The notes beneath the pieces are model-generated. The model ran no database searches. It was not told where the DNA came from and was given only the letters and a program-made list of their open reading frames with translations. A stretch of 37,131 nt of DNA, taken from contig NZ_LN680000.1 in NCBI RefSeq assembly GCF_000953675.1, positions 1 through 37,131 on the forward strand, written 5' to 3'. The translations under genes and the position numbers were made by a program. The stretch is from Paraclostridium sordellii (GTDB lineage: Bacteria > Bacillota > Clostridia > Peptostreptococcales > Peptostreptococcaceae). Positions 24,446-33,097 of the stretch are shown here, in pieces. Every line of letters starts with the position of its first letter. Within the stretch, counting starts at the first letter, position 1.

Positions 24446-24799
24446 CTATATAAACTCGTTATAAGTAAATCTCATTGCCTTATGATATATTTTTGTTTTA
24501 ACTTCATAGAAATCTTGACTATCTGTTTTCCTAAAGTCATTTTCTATCATTAATTTCCTAACTTGCTTTTTTAAATTGTATGCTTCTAAGCTATCTTTAC
24601 TCCAAATATCAAGCTGTATATTATGTTCTATACATCCAGCCTTATCATCTTCATATTCATTATCTTGTTCTAAATACTCATGAATTGTAATATGTGTTTT
24701 ATTTATTTCTTCATCATACCACCCTTCAAATACTTCAATATTTGTAGATTCTAAAGCCTTTACAACAAGTGCTATAATATCAAAATCTTCATTTTCCAC
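24446..24799 (-). CDS. Tail terminator / completion protein
   Basis: GTG at 24799 is preferred over a TTG five codons earlier because GAGAGG lies 7 nt before it and the upstream gene ends at 24804. The 117-residue acidic protein (FDIIALVVKALESTNIEVFE onward) has the size, position and strand-helix pattern of tail terminators that cap the tube and join it to the head. I assign it mainly by position between the gp10-like and major tail proteins. Confidence 0.65.
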   Translation of the reverse strand: MENEDFDIIALVVKALESTNIEVFEGWYDEEINKTHITIHEYLEQDNEYEDDKAGCIEHNIQLDIWSKDSLEAYNLKKQVRKLMIENDFRKTDSQDFYEVKTKIYHKAMRFTYNEFI

Positions 24800-24803
24800 T
24801 ATA

Positions 24804-25244
24804 TCACCTCTCAAGCTTTTTAATTAATTTATCATATTCTTTTGTAGCTATATTGTCATATTGCTTACCTAGCATCTTATTAACTAATCCAAATGAATGA
24901 TGCGGAGGTCTTTGACTTGTCCCCCATTCTTCCATTTTCATATAATAGTAATTACTATTGTCGGATTTTTCCCATCCTACAACTATATATTTTTCCCCTT
25001 TTTTAGTTCTAAACTTAGGGGGTGGCACATTATCACTAGCATGACCTTGAGGTCTACTTCCTTTTCTTCCACTTTTACTATTATCTTTACTTTTATGAAT
25101 TAGTGGCTTAACAGTAGAGTAAGCTAGCTCCCCACATTCTTTTAATATCTTTTTATTAGAAGTGTCAACTTCGGCTTCTGATGCTAAAAGTTCCACTGTT
25201 TTTATAAGTTCATCTAAGCCTTCAAATTCCATTTCAATGCTCAT
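24804..25244 (-). CDS. HK97 gp10-like tail component
   Basis: This 146-residue protein matches the HK97 gp10 family: MEFEGLDELIKTVELL at the N terminus, a basic disordered middle (HKSKDNSKSGRKGSRPQG, about 51-68) and the conserved YYYMKMEEWGTSQRPPHHSF (about 99-118). It is thought to act at the head-tail interface. It overlaps the upstream adaptor gene by one base (TAATG), indicating coupled translation. Confidence 0.88.
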   Translation of the reverse strand: MSIEMEFEGLDELIKTVELLASEAEVDTSNKKILKECGELAYSTVKPLIHKSKDNSKSGRKGSRPQGHASDNVPPPKFRTKKGEKYIVVGWEKSDNSNYYYMKMEEWGTSQRPPHHSFGLVNKMLGKQYDNIATKEYDKLIKKLER

Positions 25245-25606
25245 TACAGCACCTCATTACATTTTAAATGTATATAATCTCTTTTATATCCTAAAAAATC
25301 AGGATAATAAATTTTATATTTTTTATTTTGCCATACTATAATAAAATCTTCTTTATTTCTTAGGGCCTCAAGCTTTTGACAATATCGTATTTCAAATATT
25401 GCCGTATTTTCTAATTTAGCTTCTAAAGCACTATAAAGTTCCTTGCCATATAAATCAAGTATATTAGCATAACAAGGATGAAAGCTTGTTTCTACTCCTT
25501 TAATTCTTCTCCCATTTACAATAGTATCTTTTACTGTTTTTATTTCAATTTTGTGTTTAAAGGTCTTTAATAATTCCTTTTGCTTAGTTTTAAAATCATT
25601 GAACAT
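25244..25606 (-). CDS. Head-tail joining (head closure) protein
   Basis: This 120-residue protein resembles SPP1 gp16-like head-closure adaptors: KHKIEIKTVKD, then ETSFHPCYANILDLYGKELY and the C-terminal FIIVWQNKKYKIYYPDFLG (about 89-107). It overlaps the preceding connector gene by 11 bp. Confidence 0.82.
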   Translation of the reverse strand: MFNDFKTKQKELLKTFKHKIEIKTVKDTIVNGRRIKGVETSFHPCYANILDLYGKELYSALEAKLENTAIFEIRYCQKLEALRNKEDFIIVWQNKKYKIYYPDFLGYKRDYIHLKCNEVL

Positions 25607-25868
25607 CTTTTTTCACCACATTCATTATTTGAAGATGTGTTAGTTCCTTTTGAAAATTCGTTTCAAAGTACTCTACGGCATTATTATAAGAATATCTTCC
25701 ATATTCTAATAATAAGTTTTTAGCAAAGGGGCTGTTATCAAAATCAATTTCAACCCCTGCTATGTAATTTAAATATTCCTTACCTGAACTTAGGCTTCTT
25801 TCAAGTTTTTGTTTTATTTCTTCATCATACCAAGTAATTTGTAAATTTTGTTTTAATTCATCTAACAT
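25596..25868 (-). CDS. Head-tail connector (gp6-like)
   Basis: This 90-residue helical protein matches the small gp6-like connector family that attaches below the portal: QITWYDEEIKQKLERSLSSG, YIAGVEIDFDNSP and LLLEYGRYSYNNAVEYFE. It starts within the capsid stop codon (one-base overlap). Confidence 0.85.
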   Translation of the reverse strand: MLDELKQNLQITWYDEEIKQKLERSLSSGKEYLNYIAGVEIDFDNSPFAKNLLLEYGRYSYNNAVEYFETNFQKELTHLQIMNVVKKDVQ

Positions 25869-27016
25869 TATTTACTCTCTACTGGAACATCTACACTTAA
25901 TTTTGTTATGTCAAATACAAGGAATGATTCATTATCTATAGGTTCTCCTGTAGCATATTGTTTAGATACATAAGTTCTTTCATCATCTAAAAACTTATAT
26001 TCATCTGAATACTCTATTTTTTGACTTGATCCAATCCCCATAAAGTAATCTTTTCCCATTCCTGCTATAAGCTTTCCTTTTGGAACTGCTACAGATTGTA
26101 TAATTTCTGATGGTATAGGCATAACACCATGTACATAAGTCCCTTGTAGTGTTAAAAATGTAGTTGCTCCAAATACTTTTTCCCAATAATCTAAAGGGTT
26201 AACTAACATTAAAATAGAAGGAACCGCTCTACTTCCACCTTTTGTTAGTGGAGCCATTACACTTTTACCTAAAGTAGTAGGTTTAAAATCATTTAATTTT
26301 ATTGCTGCTTTATCAGGATATACACCTTCAACAACAGACCCTTTTAAATCTTTTATCATTCCTATAGGTTGGTCTTTCCCAGTTCCTGCAACTATAGCAT
26401 ATTCTAAAGCCATTGATATAGATTCACTTAATACCGCTCTTACATATCTATCTAACCATTCAGGTCCTAAATCTAACATAGCTTTTGAAACTGGCATATA
26501 TGCTGTTAATTTATACATGTCTGTTTTTATCTTATCAAAACCTTGTGAAAGTTCTTTTTTAATTGTATCTGTTAATTTTCCCCACCATGCTGCTTCACAA
26601 TCTGTTTTTCTTATTACCCATTCAGTAACAGCTGTTGTATTTTGGAATGCAATTTTATTTAAAAGTGGATGTTCTTTGTCTAATTCATCAAATACTCTAT
26701 CAAATACAGTCTTTGGTAAAGCTACATCTAAATTAGTAAATGCTCTTTTTTCTATTACTTGTTCATAATATTTTCTTTCCTCTGTAGTTAAAACATTCAT
26801 TCCTCTTTCATTTAATACATTTCTATCATTAACTTGTGCTCTTATTAATGATCTAGCTTGTGTTTGTGCTTCTTTTAATATATTTTCTTGTATTCCTTCT
26901 GCCATTCTAACCAAAGCTTCTGATATATCTTCCGAATTATTATTTTTTAAAGCTTCATCTACCTGTGCTCTTATTTGTGTCATATCTATCGTTTTATCTA
27001 AATTTTTCATTCCCAT
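25868..27016 (-). CDS. Major capsid protein, HK97 fold
   Basis: ATG at 27016 (GAGGA 10 nt upstream) is preferred over a TTG nine bases before it, giving 382 residues. The N-terminal 85 residues form a predominantly helical scaffold (delta) domain that the protease probably removes. The rest fits HK97-type capsids: TERKYYEQVIEKRAF, KTVFDRVFDELDKEHPLLNKI, TAYMPVSKAMLDLGPEWLDRYVR and a P-domain with GTGKDQPIGM. It lies between protease and connector genes. Confidence 0.9.
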   Translation of the reverse strand: MGMKNLDKTIDMTQIRAQVDEALKNNNSEDISEALVRMAEGIQENILKEAQTQARSLIRAQVNDRNVLNERGMNVLTTEERKYYEQVIEKRAFTNLDVALPKTVFDRVFDELDKEHPLLNKIAFQNTTAVTEWVIRKTDCEAAWWGKLTDTIKKELSQGFDKIKTDMYKLTAYMPVSKAMLDLGPEWLDRYVRAVLSESISMALEYAIVAGTGKDQPIGMIKDLKGSVVEGVYPDKAAIKLNDFKPTTLGKSVMAPLTKGGSRAVPSILMLVNPLDYWEKVFGATTFLTLQGTYVHGVMPIPSEIIQSVAVPKGKLIAGMGKDYFMGIGSSQKIEYSDEYKFLDDERTYVSKQYATGEPIDNESFLVFDITKLSVDVPVESK

Positions 27017-27037
27017 ATTAATCAATTCCTCACTTTC

Positions 27038-27667
27038 TTATTTAAATGCATTAAAAAATGCTGAAATAATTTCAGCACTTCTATTTTCATTAATTTTATT
27101 TTGATTTTGTGGACCTTCTAAGTTTTTTTCTTTTTCTCTTATTTCTTTAATTGAAATATTTGATAATTCTTCAGAACGGCAACTTATTTCTGTGTCTGAA
27201 TATGCTGGAATAGGTGTAGCTGTTATTTCAAATAAATCAACTTCTGTAATATCTCGATAGAAATTCCAATAATCATCCCATCTAGTTTTTTGATTTACTA
27301 TATTAAATCCAAAACTACAGCCTTTTACTAATCCTAATCTTACATTTTCTAATAAGTCATTACCATCTGATGTATTAGGAACTTCTAAACTAAATCTTAG
27401 CCCTTTATTATCTTCCTCAAGTTCTAAGTTTGAATTAGTTCTCCCTACAACTTTATTCCAATCATGGTTAATAAGCATAAACTTATCTCTAGTCTTATCA
27501 TTTAATGTTTTTAAAAATGCTCCTGGTGAAATCTTTTCATAAAAGCAATCTCCCCATCTATCCTTTAACTTTGTATATTCATCATTAAAGATAGCAGCAT
27601 AACCTTCTATTTTTCTTGTTTCTAAGTCAGTACTTCTAAATTGTAGACTTACTGTTCTCTTTTCCAT
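27038..27667 (-). CDS. HK97-family prohead protease
   Basis: ATG at 27667 (209 residues) is chosen since the GTG four codons earlier lies within the GGGGG ribosome site. The protein is a serine peptidase of the HK97 prohead family (S78). His in LINHDWNKVVGR (about 70-81) and Ser in VKGCSFGF (about 120-127) are the expected catalytic residues. A Gln/Asn-rich C-terminal tail (about 170-209) may be autocleaved. It overlaps the portal gene end by about 32 bp. Confidence 0.9.
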   Translation of the reverse strand: MEKRTVSLQFRSTDLETRKIEGYAAIFNDEYTKLKDRWGDCFYEKISPGAFLKTLNDKTRDKFMLINHDWNKVVGRTNSNLELEEDNKGLRFSLEVPNTSDGNDLLENVRLGLVKGCSFGFNIVNQKTRWDDYWNFYRDITEVDLFEITATPIPAYSDTEISCRSEELSNISIKEIREKEKNLEGPQNQNKINENRSAEIISAFFNAFK

Positions 27668-28802
27668 TTTTTCTTTCACCCCCTTTCAAATCAGGATTAA
27701 GTACAGATTGATAGTTTTTAGTTACATAGTGTTCTTGTGACCAATCTGTATTAATAGGCTCTTTTCCTATCAATTCTAAGTTATCATCAATTGAGTTAAC
27801 ACCTATTCTAAATAATAAGTCAGCAGCCTTAGATATTTTTGATATATCTACATCTCTAATTCTTTGAGTATTCATTTTTACATAGGTCCTTTCAATAAAA
27901 TCAGATTTGCCATATATTTTTCTGTTTATTTCAGTAGTAATAAGCTTTGCTATTGGATTTATACAAAACATTAGGAAGTTATCAGTTTGACCTTCAACTC
28001 CTGCTATATCTCCCTTTATAACTCCTGCAGGAACATGAAAAGCAGATGCTACAAAGTCTATAATATCGTCTATAACGGCTCTTATATCTCTACTATCCTT
28101 AATAGTGCCTCCATTTTTACTTTCTTCAAACTTATAACTATTACTAAGAGGTAAAACTGCATTTTCAGATTCTAAGTAATTTTTAAAATCCTCTTGCATT
28201 AATTTATCAAAATTATCTTTTGCAATCCCTTGAAGTGGGGCTTGTCCGTTTATTTGTAATATTCCTTTTCTTCCATTTGATTTTTTATATGAAGATATAG
28301 AAACTCCTAAAAGTTTGCTGTAATCACTATATAAACCATCTATAACTTTTTTTATATTTCCATCATTAAGTTTTAAATAAATAACATCTGATTCATTAAA
28401 TGTATCACTTAATGAATATCCTCTTACAACTACGTTTTTATATGTATCTTCATAAAATACATATTCATCATGTTCAAATGAATCTGCTACAAATAATTGA
28501 CTATCATGTTGAATTATCAAACATTCATTATCATAGACTAAGTTTGAAATAACTTGCATCCAAAACTCTGTAGCATTTTGATTCATATTAGGCTCAATAT
28601 TAAATAAATAGTAATTATTTTTTTTGAGCTTTTTACCTTTTTCAAAAGTTTCAAACTCTGCTAAAATCAAAGCATTTGTAATTATGGATATACATGTTTG
28701 TATAGCAAATTCTTTATAAAATATTTCAGCTTGTAAAGAACTTGTACCAGTGCCATTCATTTTTACACTAAATAAGTTACTAAAAAAATTTCTTATTCCT
28801 AT
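27636..28802 (-). CDS. HK97-family portal protein, probably with ATA start
   Basis: The portal (about 388 residues) is the dodecameric DNA channel at the capsid vertex. It shows the family's stretches SISSYKKSNGRKGILQIN, AVLPLSNSYKFEE and FHVPAGVIKG (about residues 252-261). The frame is open from an ATG at 28832, but this lies inside the terminase coding end without a ribosome site. A strong AAGGGAGGTG (about 28809-28818) lies 6-7 nt before ATA (28800-28802), giving the family-typical N terminus (M)GIRNFFSNLF. I therefore favour ATA initiation. Confidence 0.88.
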   Translation of the reverse strand: MGIRNFFSNLFSVKMNGTGTSSLQAEIFYKEFAIQTCISIITNALILAEFETFEKGKKLKKNNYYLFNIEPNMNQNATEFWMQVISNLVYDNECLIIQHDSQLFVADSFEHDEYVFYEDTYKNVVVRGYSLSDTFNESDVIYLKLNDGNIKKVIDGLYSDYSKLLGVSISSYKKSNGRKGILQINGQAPLQGIAKDNFDKLMQEDFKNYLESENAVLPLSNSYKFEESKNGGTIKDSRDIRAVIDDIIDFVASAFHVPAGVIKGDIAGVEGQTDNFLMFCINPIAKLITTEINRKIYGKSDFIERTYVKMNTQRIRDVDISKISKAADLLFRIGVNSIDDNLELIGKEPINTDWSQEHYVTKNYQSVLNPDLKGGERKNGKENSKSTI

Positions 28803-28816
28803 TTTAATCACCTCCC

Positions 28817-30451
28817 TTAATATGAATAGCATCCATAATAGTTTTGTTCATTAACACTTTGAGGTATCTTTTCGTCTTCACTTAATGCATGTATAAAAGC
28901 AAAAAAGCCATCAGTTTTTCTTAACTTAGGCTCTATCTTCTTATAACTTTTATTTCCTTTTTTATCTATATCTGCATAAACATTATTTGTATACCATCGC
29001 ATCATAGGATCATCACCAAAAATTATATTTTCATTAGCAAATAGTTGTTCTAATAAAGGGGCTATTTTATTATGAGTTATATATCCATTTCGGACATCAC
29101 TTAAAGGTAATCCAACTTCATTAAATGCACTTGCTAATAAAGATTTTCTATAACTATCAGCTTTAATATCTACTATATTATATTTTGTTGACATTTCTAA
29201 AAACCAATCTACTATATATTTAGGATTAACTGAATCTTCTTTTAAAACAGTACATAATTTCATTTTTTTAGCTAATTCAATATCAAATTTTATTTGTCTA
29301 CCTGGTAAAGTTAAAGCTTTATGACATATAAATGTATGATGTAGCCATACTCTTTTATCTCCAAACTTAAATAAAAGTCCACATCCTACAAAGTCCCTTA
29401 TACTTGCATAGTCTACTCCACCAATACAAGTACATCCATCTAAAATAGGAATCTTTTGATTTGTAGCAACTATTTTATCCCATTCAGCTACAACAGTAAA
29501 ACTATCTTGTGCAGGTCTATTCATACGTTTTGTCATAAATTCAATTGCTAATTGAGGTTGATATTTCATATCTTCATATTCTTGCTCCATCTCAATTCTT
29601 AAATCTTTAAAAAATTTAAATGATGGATTAGCCTTATTCCACATTTCTTTATCGTCTACTTCCTTATCATCATCTAATCTATAAATAATAGGAAGTAACC
29701 TCATTGTTTTATTTTCACCTTTTAATATAGCTTCTGCAATTTCTAAGTAATCATCTAATACTCCACCTCTTACATTTCCATTTGTGGTTATCATAAATGT
29801 TCTTGAATGTTCTTTTTTACCTAATGCCGATTTAAATACCTTTATATTTGAATAATCTTCATATTCATGTATTTCATCAAATATAATACATGCAGGTCTT
29901 AAACCATCTTTAGTTCTAGCATTTGATGTATTGTATTTTATATATGATTTAGTTTTTTTAAATACAATCTTTTCTTTTGTATAATAAAATGCTTTTTGAA
30001 GTTTTTTATTATCATCTATAACATTATATACATCTTCAAATGATGTCTTAGCCTGGTCCTCACTATTAGCAACTATATCTACATTGTATTCCCTCTTACC
30101 ATGAAAAGAAGTTGTTAAATACCAACTTAAAGCACTGATAAATCCATTTTTACCAGCACCTCTACCCATTACTAATAAAAAAGTGTTCCATACTAAAGTT
30201 TCATCATCATAATAGCAATGTACTAAGCCTATAATAAACTTTTCCCAGTCTAAAAGCTTGTATGGAAAATATTGTTCTATCTTCTCTATTGCTTTATCAA
30301 TTTTTTCTGAATCTATAAAAACATTAGGTTGAGAAAGCTTATCTTTAATTAAAACTATAAGTTTTTTTATATCCTCACCAACTATAAGAGATCCACTTTC
30401 GACTAAATCAATATATCTATCTATATGTTTATTAAATTTCATCGTCATCAT
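28817..30451 (-). CDS. Terminase large subunit
   Basis: This 544-residue motor packages DNA into proheads. The ATPase domain carries the Walker A-type GRGAGKNG (96-103) and the Walker [10 protein letters not shown] (Asp192, Glu193). The nuclease domain has an RNase H-like first Asp in [10 protein letters not shown] (about 343-352). It belongs to the HK97/Terminase_1 family that usually works with cos sites. The start overlaps the terminase small subunit by 20 bp; ATGs at codons 1, 2 and 4 are all possible and none has a clear ribosome site, so coupling is likely. Confidence 0.93.
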   Translation of the reverse strand: MMTMKFNKHIDRYIDLVESGSLIVGEDIKKLIVLIKDKLSQPNVFIDSEKIDKAIEKIEQYFPYKLLDWEKFIIGLVHCYYDDETLVWNTFLLVMGRGAGKNGFISALSWYLTTSFHGKREYNVDIVANSEDQAKTSFEDVYNVIDDNKKLQKAFYYTKEKIVFKKTKSYIKYNTSNARTKDGLRPACIIFDEIHEYEDYSNIKVFKSALGKKEHSRTFMITTNGNVRGGVLDDYLEIAEAILKGENKTMRLLPIIYRLDDDKEVDDKEMWNKANPSFKFFKDLRIEMEQEYEDMKYQPQLAIEFMTKRMNRPAQDSFTVVAEWDKIVATNQKIPILDGCTCIGGVDYASIRDFVGCGLLFKFGDKRVWLHHTFICHKALTLPGRQIKFDIELAKKMKLCTVLKEDSVNPKYIVDWFLEMSTKYNIVDIKADSYRKSLLASAFNEVGLPLSDVRNGYITHNKIAPLLEQLFANENIIFGDDPMMRWYTNNVYADIDKKGNKSYKKIEPKLRKTDGFFAFIHALSEDEKIPQSVNEQNYYGCYSY

Positions 30452-30923
30452 CTACTTTTGGTGTAGGTATTAATCCAATTCTTACTTTTATTTCAAGCAT
30501 AGTCTTTAACATTTTTCCTAATTCACTAAGACTATCATTCTTTTTAAATCCTACTTGTTCCCCATTCTTCCATTGAATGGTTACACCTCTTTGTTCTATA
30601 TCCTTATTTAAGCTATCTACAATCTTACAAAGCTTTATATACTGTTCAACTAAATGTATATTATCTTTAGTATCAGTACCCTTACTTTTAAGTTGATCTA
30701 TCATATCTTCTTTTATTTCTAAAATATTTCCCAAATCTTGCACCATTGCATCCTCGCACACCTTTTTTAGTGCATTTTCTCTAGACCAACCATGTCTTCT
30801 TTTCCATGATTTTATTGTATTTACTTTTACATTATACTTTTCAGCTATATCTTTGTATTTCATCCCTGAAATATAGTCAATATAGGCTTTTTCGTGTTTT
30901 TCTAAATTTTTCCCATTACCCAT
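30432..30923 (-). CDS. Terminase small subunit
   Basis: This 163-residue protein has a PBSX-type N-terminal HTH ([20 protein letters not shown], then [20 protein letters not shown], about residues 12-51) for recognising the packaging site, a helical oligomerisation core (about 70-120) and an acidic tail (DDDDEI) overlapping the large-subunit start. GAGGTGG lies before the ATG. The candidate cos region lies just upstream. Confidence 0.9.
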   Translation of the reverse strand: MGNGKNLEKHEKAYIDYISGMKYKDIAEKYNVKVNTIKSWKRRHGWSRENALKKVCEDAMVQDLGNILEIKEDMIDQLKSKGTDTKDNIHLVEQYIKLCKIVDSLNKDIEQRGVTIQWKNGEQVGFKKNDSLSELGKMLKTMLEIKVRIGLIPTPKVDDDDEI

Positions 30924-30959
30924 TTCACCACCTCAATTTTAATATTAAAAACTTAGTTG

Positions 30960-31085
30960 CACCCTATATTTTTCAAGGTTGCCACCCCCCCTCACATGAA
31001 AAGTGATTTTTTCTCTTTTGTCCGGGGTATACTCCGACCTATACGGCTTACCCTAGAGTCGATTTTTTTAATAGGGGGGCTATGG
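30960..31085. other. Candidate cos (packaging) region
   Basis: Between the HNH and terminase genes lies a short gene-free stretch with unusual GC-rich islands in an otherwise very AT-rich element: GCCACCCCCC (30981-30990), GTCCGGGGTATACTCCGACC (31020-31039), CGGCTTACCC and ATAGGGGGGC (31071-31080). HNH next to a HK97-type terminase is typical of cos phages, whose cut site lies in exactly this position. Confidence 0.55.
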
Positions 31086-31099
31086 TATAAAAATTTTAT

Positions 31100-31408
31100 T
31101 TACCATCTTTCTTCATTTATGAATTTTGTTTTAACTCTAGCTAAGTGTTTTTCATGGATTAAGTTATGACATCTATTACATAAACTAATAAGATTATTTA
31201 TATCTAGTGCAAGTTCAGGATACTTCTTAAGCTCCTTAATATGATGAACGCATTCAGCTTTATGGTATCCACCTTTCTTCTTACACTCTTGACATTCATA
31301 GTTATCTCTTATTAAAACTTCTTTTCTTTTCTTAATCCACTTATATGTTTTGTAAAACTTATTAGCTTCTTCATCTTGTATATATCTTTTAAATCTAATA
31401 TGGACCAT
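31100..31408 (-). CDS. HNH endonuclease (packaging-associated)
   Basis: This 102-residue protein has a zinc-binding HNH fold: CxxC in YECQECKKKG (about 38-47), the central HH of CVHHIKEL, Asn in DINNLISL and CNRCH (about 78-82). Such HNH proteins beside HK97-type terminases assist cutting at cos. It is the first protein gene of the late operon, downstream of a tRNA and the repeat-bearing late promoter. GGAAGTG lies upstream of the ATG. Confidence 0.9.
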   Translation of the reverse strand: MVHIRFKRYIQDEEANKFYKTYKWIKKRKEVLIRDNYECQECKKKGGYHKAECVHHIKELKKYPELALDINNLISLCNRCHNLIHEKHLARVKTKFINEERW

Positions 31409-31545
31409 AAGTTTTTAACACTTCCCAATATCACTTTTAAAATAAAAAAGACTAGAAATTAATCTAGCCTTTTATGAGAACGTAATTTAATTTGTTTATA
31501 CTCCATACCTCTACAGAGTTCTCTTTTAGTAAAGTCCTATTTAAT

Positions 31546-31620
31546 TGGCGAGGATAACTGGTATCGAACCTGATTCACCAAATGAAAGTTAGTGGTTTTC
31601 CAAATTTAAACTATATCCTC
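31546..31620 (-). tRNA. tRNA-Glu (UUC), phage-borne, weak T-stem
   Basis: The 75-nt sequence folds as a cloverleaf: acceptor GAGGATA/TATCCTC (7 of 7), D-arm GTTT/AAAC with a GG-containing loop, anticodon stem ACTAA/TTGGT and loop CTTTCAT with anticodon TTC (31584-31586), discriminator G and encoded CCA. The T-arm has the expected loop (TTCGATA), but its stem has two mismatches (T-T and A-A). It may be functional or decaying. It would decode GAA, abundant in these genes. Confidence 0.7.
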
Positions 31621-31651
31621 ATATAATATTTTCAATCCAGGTAGCTGAGAA

Positions 31652-31712
31652 TTACCTGGCTCTACAGTAATAGATATTATGTGGGTTTATGGAATCTCTA
31701 CAAAATTTCCAT
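31652..31712 (-). other. Two hairpins in the late leader
   Basis: Between the late promoter and the tRNA there is one short stem (TGGAA with TTCCA, near 31690-31711). A second, perfect 7-bp stem (CCAGGTA with TACCTGG) lies nearer the tRNA, about 31637-31659. Neither is followed by a T run. The remainder of 31409-31545 holds a weak CTAGA/TCTAG stem and no gene. Confidence 0.4.
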
Positions 31713-31718
31713 ACTATT

Positions 31719-31789
31719 ATTATACTTTAACATTTATGTATGATTTGTGTACGAAACGTACATAAATCGTACACAAATCATACATAAAT
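31719..31789 (-). promoter_or_regulatory. Late promoter with 11-bp periodic operator array
   Basis: A perfect 23-bp inverted repeat (31732-31754 and 31767-31789, 12-bp spacer) contains direct copies of TACAYAAATCRTA starting at 31759, 31770 and 31781, one helical turn apart, with inverted copies on the other arm. Just downstream on the minus strand is TATAAT (31719-31724), while the -35 position is CAAATC, far from consensus and covered by the array. This is the picture of an activator-dependent promoter. The ArpU-like gene lies immediately upstream. Confidence 0.75.
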
Positions 31790-31828
31790 CGTATTCAAAA
31801 TATATATAAATTAAATATTAAGTTTATG

Positions 31829-32290
31829 TTATAATAGTCCTTTTATCTTATCTATTATTTCGACCCTCATTTGCTTGCATTTAGATTCAGACATAGACAT
31901 CATTGTACTTATATAAGCCCATCCTAAATTCTTATTACTGAAGTATCTTCTATTAACTAAATCTACTTCTTCATCAGTTAATATGGTTAATGCATTTTCT
32001 ATTTTCTTAATTTCAATTTCTTTTTCTTTCATAGCTTTGTATTTATCTTTAATAGCTTTTTCAATTTCCTTTTCTTTCTTTATAACTTGTTTTTCTGTTG
32101 GCTTTGATATATGATTTGTTTTCCCTGTTCTTTCCTCATATCCTATACTTGATAATAAATTATAATCGTAATTATCATTTATATTTATTTTGATTTTTTC
32201 TATATCTAATTTTAAACAATTCATTTCTGCTTTAGTTAGATTATAATTAAATAACTTTCCTTCTGCTTCTTTAAATTTGTCACTGCTCAT
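31829..32290 (-). CDS. ArpU-like late transcription regulator
   Basis: This 153-residue protein has a helical N-terminal part (coiled coil about 70-100) and a C-terminal HTH like sigma-70 region 4: LTDEEVDLVNRRYFSNKNLG, then WAYISTMMSMSESKCKQMRV (about 107-147). This is the pattern of ArpU-type phage regulators, which switch on late genes. GGGGG lies 4-6 nt before the ATG. It is the last early gene, and the repeat array of the putative late promoter lies directly downstream, which supports the role. Confidence 0.75.
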   Translation of the reverse strand: MSSDKFKEAEGKLFNYNLTKAEMNCLKLDIEKIKININDNYDYNLLSSIGYEERTGKTNHISKPTEKQVIKKEKEIEKAIKDKYKAMKEKEIEIKKIENALTILTDEEVDLVNRRYFSNKNLGWAYISTMMSMSESKCKQMRVEIIDKIKGLL

Positions 32291-32301
32291 TAATCCCCCA
32301 C

Positions 32302-32658
32302 CTAACTAGCTATATATTTTAATATTTCTTCTTTAGCTTCCTCAAATCCAAAACATACAATTGCTTTATAACCTTGTTTATTTAAATTTTCTATCCATCT
32401 ATCTTGATTTTCATTGGTCTTATTTCTTCCAAACTTCATTTCTATAAATAAACCATGATACTTCCTATTTGCTTTAGGTAAAAATAAGTCAGGAACTCCT
32501 GATTTTACACCTTGTTTCTTTAAGTTTGCAGCTTCTAATCTATTTCGACTTCCACCGTTTGGAATGTGAAAAATTAATTCTAATTCAGGATATTTAAATT
32601 TTTGTAAATTACACCATTGCATTAATAGTATTTGCTCACTAGCTTCACTTCTTTTCAT
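32302..32658 (-). CDS. VRR-NUC domain nuclease
   Basis: The 118-residue product (ATG at 32658, 8 nt after GGAAG; an ATG two codons earlier is also possible) is a minimal VRR-NUC protein of the PD-(D/E)xK superfamily. It has IPNGGSRNRLEAANLKKQGV, then GVPDLFLP with the catalytic Asp and FIEMKFG with Glu and Lys, plus a C-terminal QGYKAIVCFGFEEA. Phage VRR-NUC proteins act on branched or looped DNA and probably resolve replication intermediates before packaging. Confidence 0.9.
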   Translation of the reverse strand: MKRSEASEQILLMQWCNLQKFKYPELELIFHIPNGGSRNRLEAANLKKQGVKSGVPDLFLPKANRKYHGLFIEMKFGRNKTNENQDRWIENLNKQGYKAIVCFGFEEAKEEILKYIAS

Positions 32659-32794
32659 ATTCATTACTTCCTTTTTCTTTTATTACAACTAGATTTTCTT
32701 CACACCTACATTTACTGTAGCTATATCTACAATCTTTTTTATCTATTTTAAAATATGTATTACAGTTTCTACACTCTATATAAATACTTTCCAT
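32645..32794 (-). CDS. Zinc-finger-like microprotein
   Basis: A 49-residue frame with AAGGA 7 nt before its ATG, overlapping the VRR-NUC start. It has CRNC (residues 8-11) and later CRYSYSKCRC (22-31), suitable for one zinc site. It sits in a tight early-operon series. Function unknown. Confidence 0.65.
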   Translation of the reverse strand: MESIYIECRNCNTYFKIDKKDCRYSYSKCRCEENLVVIKEKGSNEYEKK

Positions 32795-32809
32795 ATGCTA
32801 TTCCTTTGC

Positions 32810-33067
32810 TTAATTAAATATAGCTTCTAAATTTTCTATTATATAATCTTTCATTAAGTATTCATCAATTATATTCATTCCTGGTATATATAGATTTAAA
32901 TTCTTAAATTCATATAAATTTAAGACTATATCTAATCCTTTTATATCTTCACATTTAGTTGTATTCTCATTTCCATCTATAACTTCATATTTATCAATTC
33001 GCTTTTTAACTTCTAATATATTTATAAACTTATAAAGCTTTTTTCTTTTTTCATCACTTATTTTCAT
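32810..33067 (-). CDS. Hypothetical early phage protein
   Basis: ATG at 33067, 6 nt after GGAGG, gives 85 residues; an in-frame TTG further up lies within the ribosome site. The protein is a mix of Lys-rich helix (ISDEKRKKLYKFINILEVKK) and a C-terminal region with YIPGMNIIDEYLM. I recognise no family. It lies between the DUF3850 and zinc-finger genes and shares their operon. Confidence 0.6.
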   Translation of the reverse strand: MKISDEKRKKLYKFINILEVKKRIDKYEVIDGNENTTKCEDIKGLDIVLNLYEFKNLNLYIPGMNIIDEYLMKDYIIENLEAIFN

Positions 33068-33097
33068 ATTAACCTCCAATATAAAAGAATTATTTTG

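Noticed and set aside
26001-26186. Alternative minus-strand frame in the capsid gene (and similar frames in the tail, protease and terminase genes)
   Set aside because: They lie wholly inside strongly recognised genes, lack ribosome sites and show unlikely composition.
31621-31680. Second tRNA beside tRNA-Glu
   Set aside because: A CCAGGTA/TACCTGG stem is present, but there is no acceptor pairing, no T-loop TTCRA and no CCA end.
31732-31789. CRISPR-like or integron-like repeat
   Set aside because: The repeats are 11 bp, contiguous and embedded in an inverted repeat over a promoter; there are no spacers and no cas or integrase genes.
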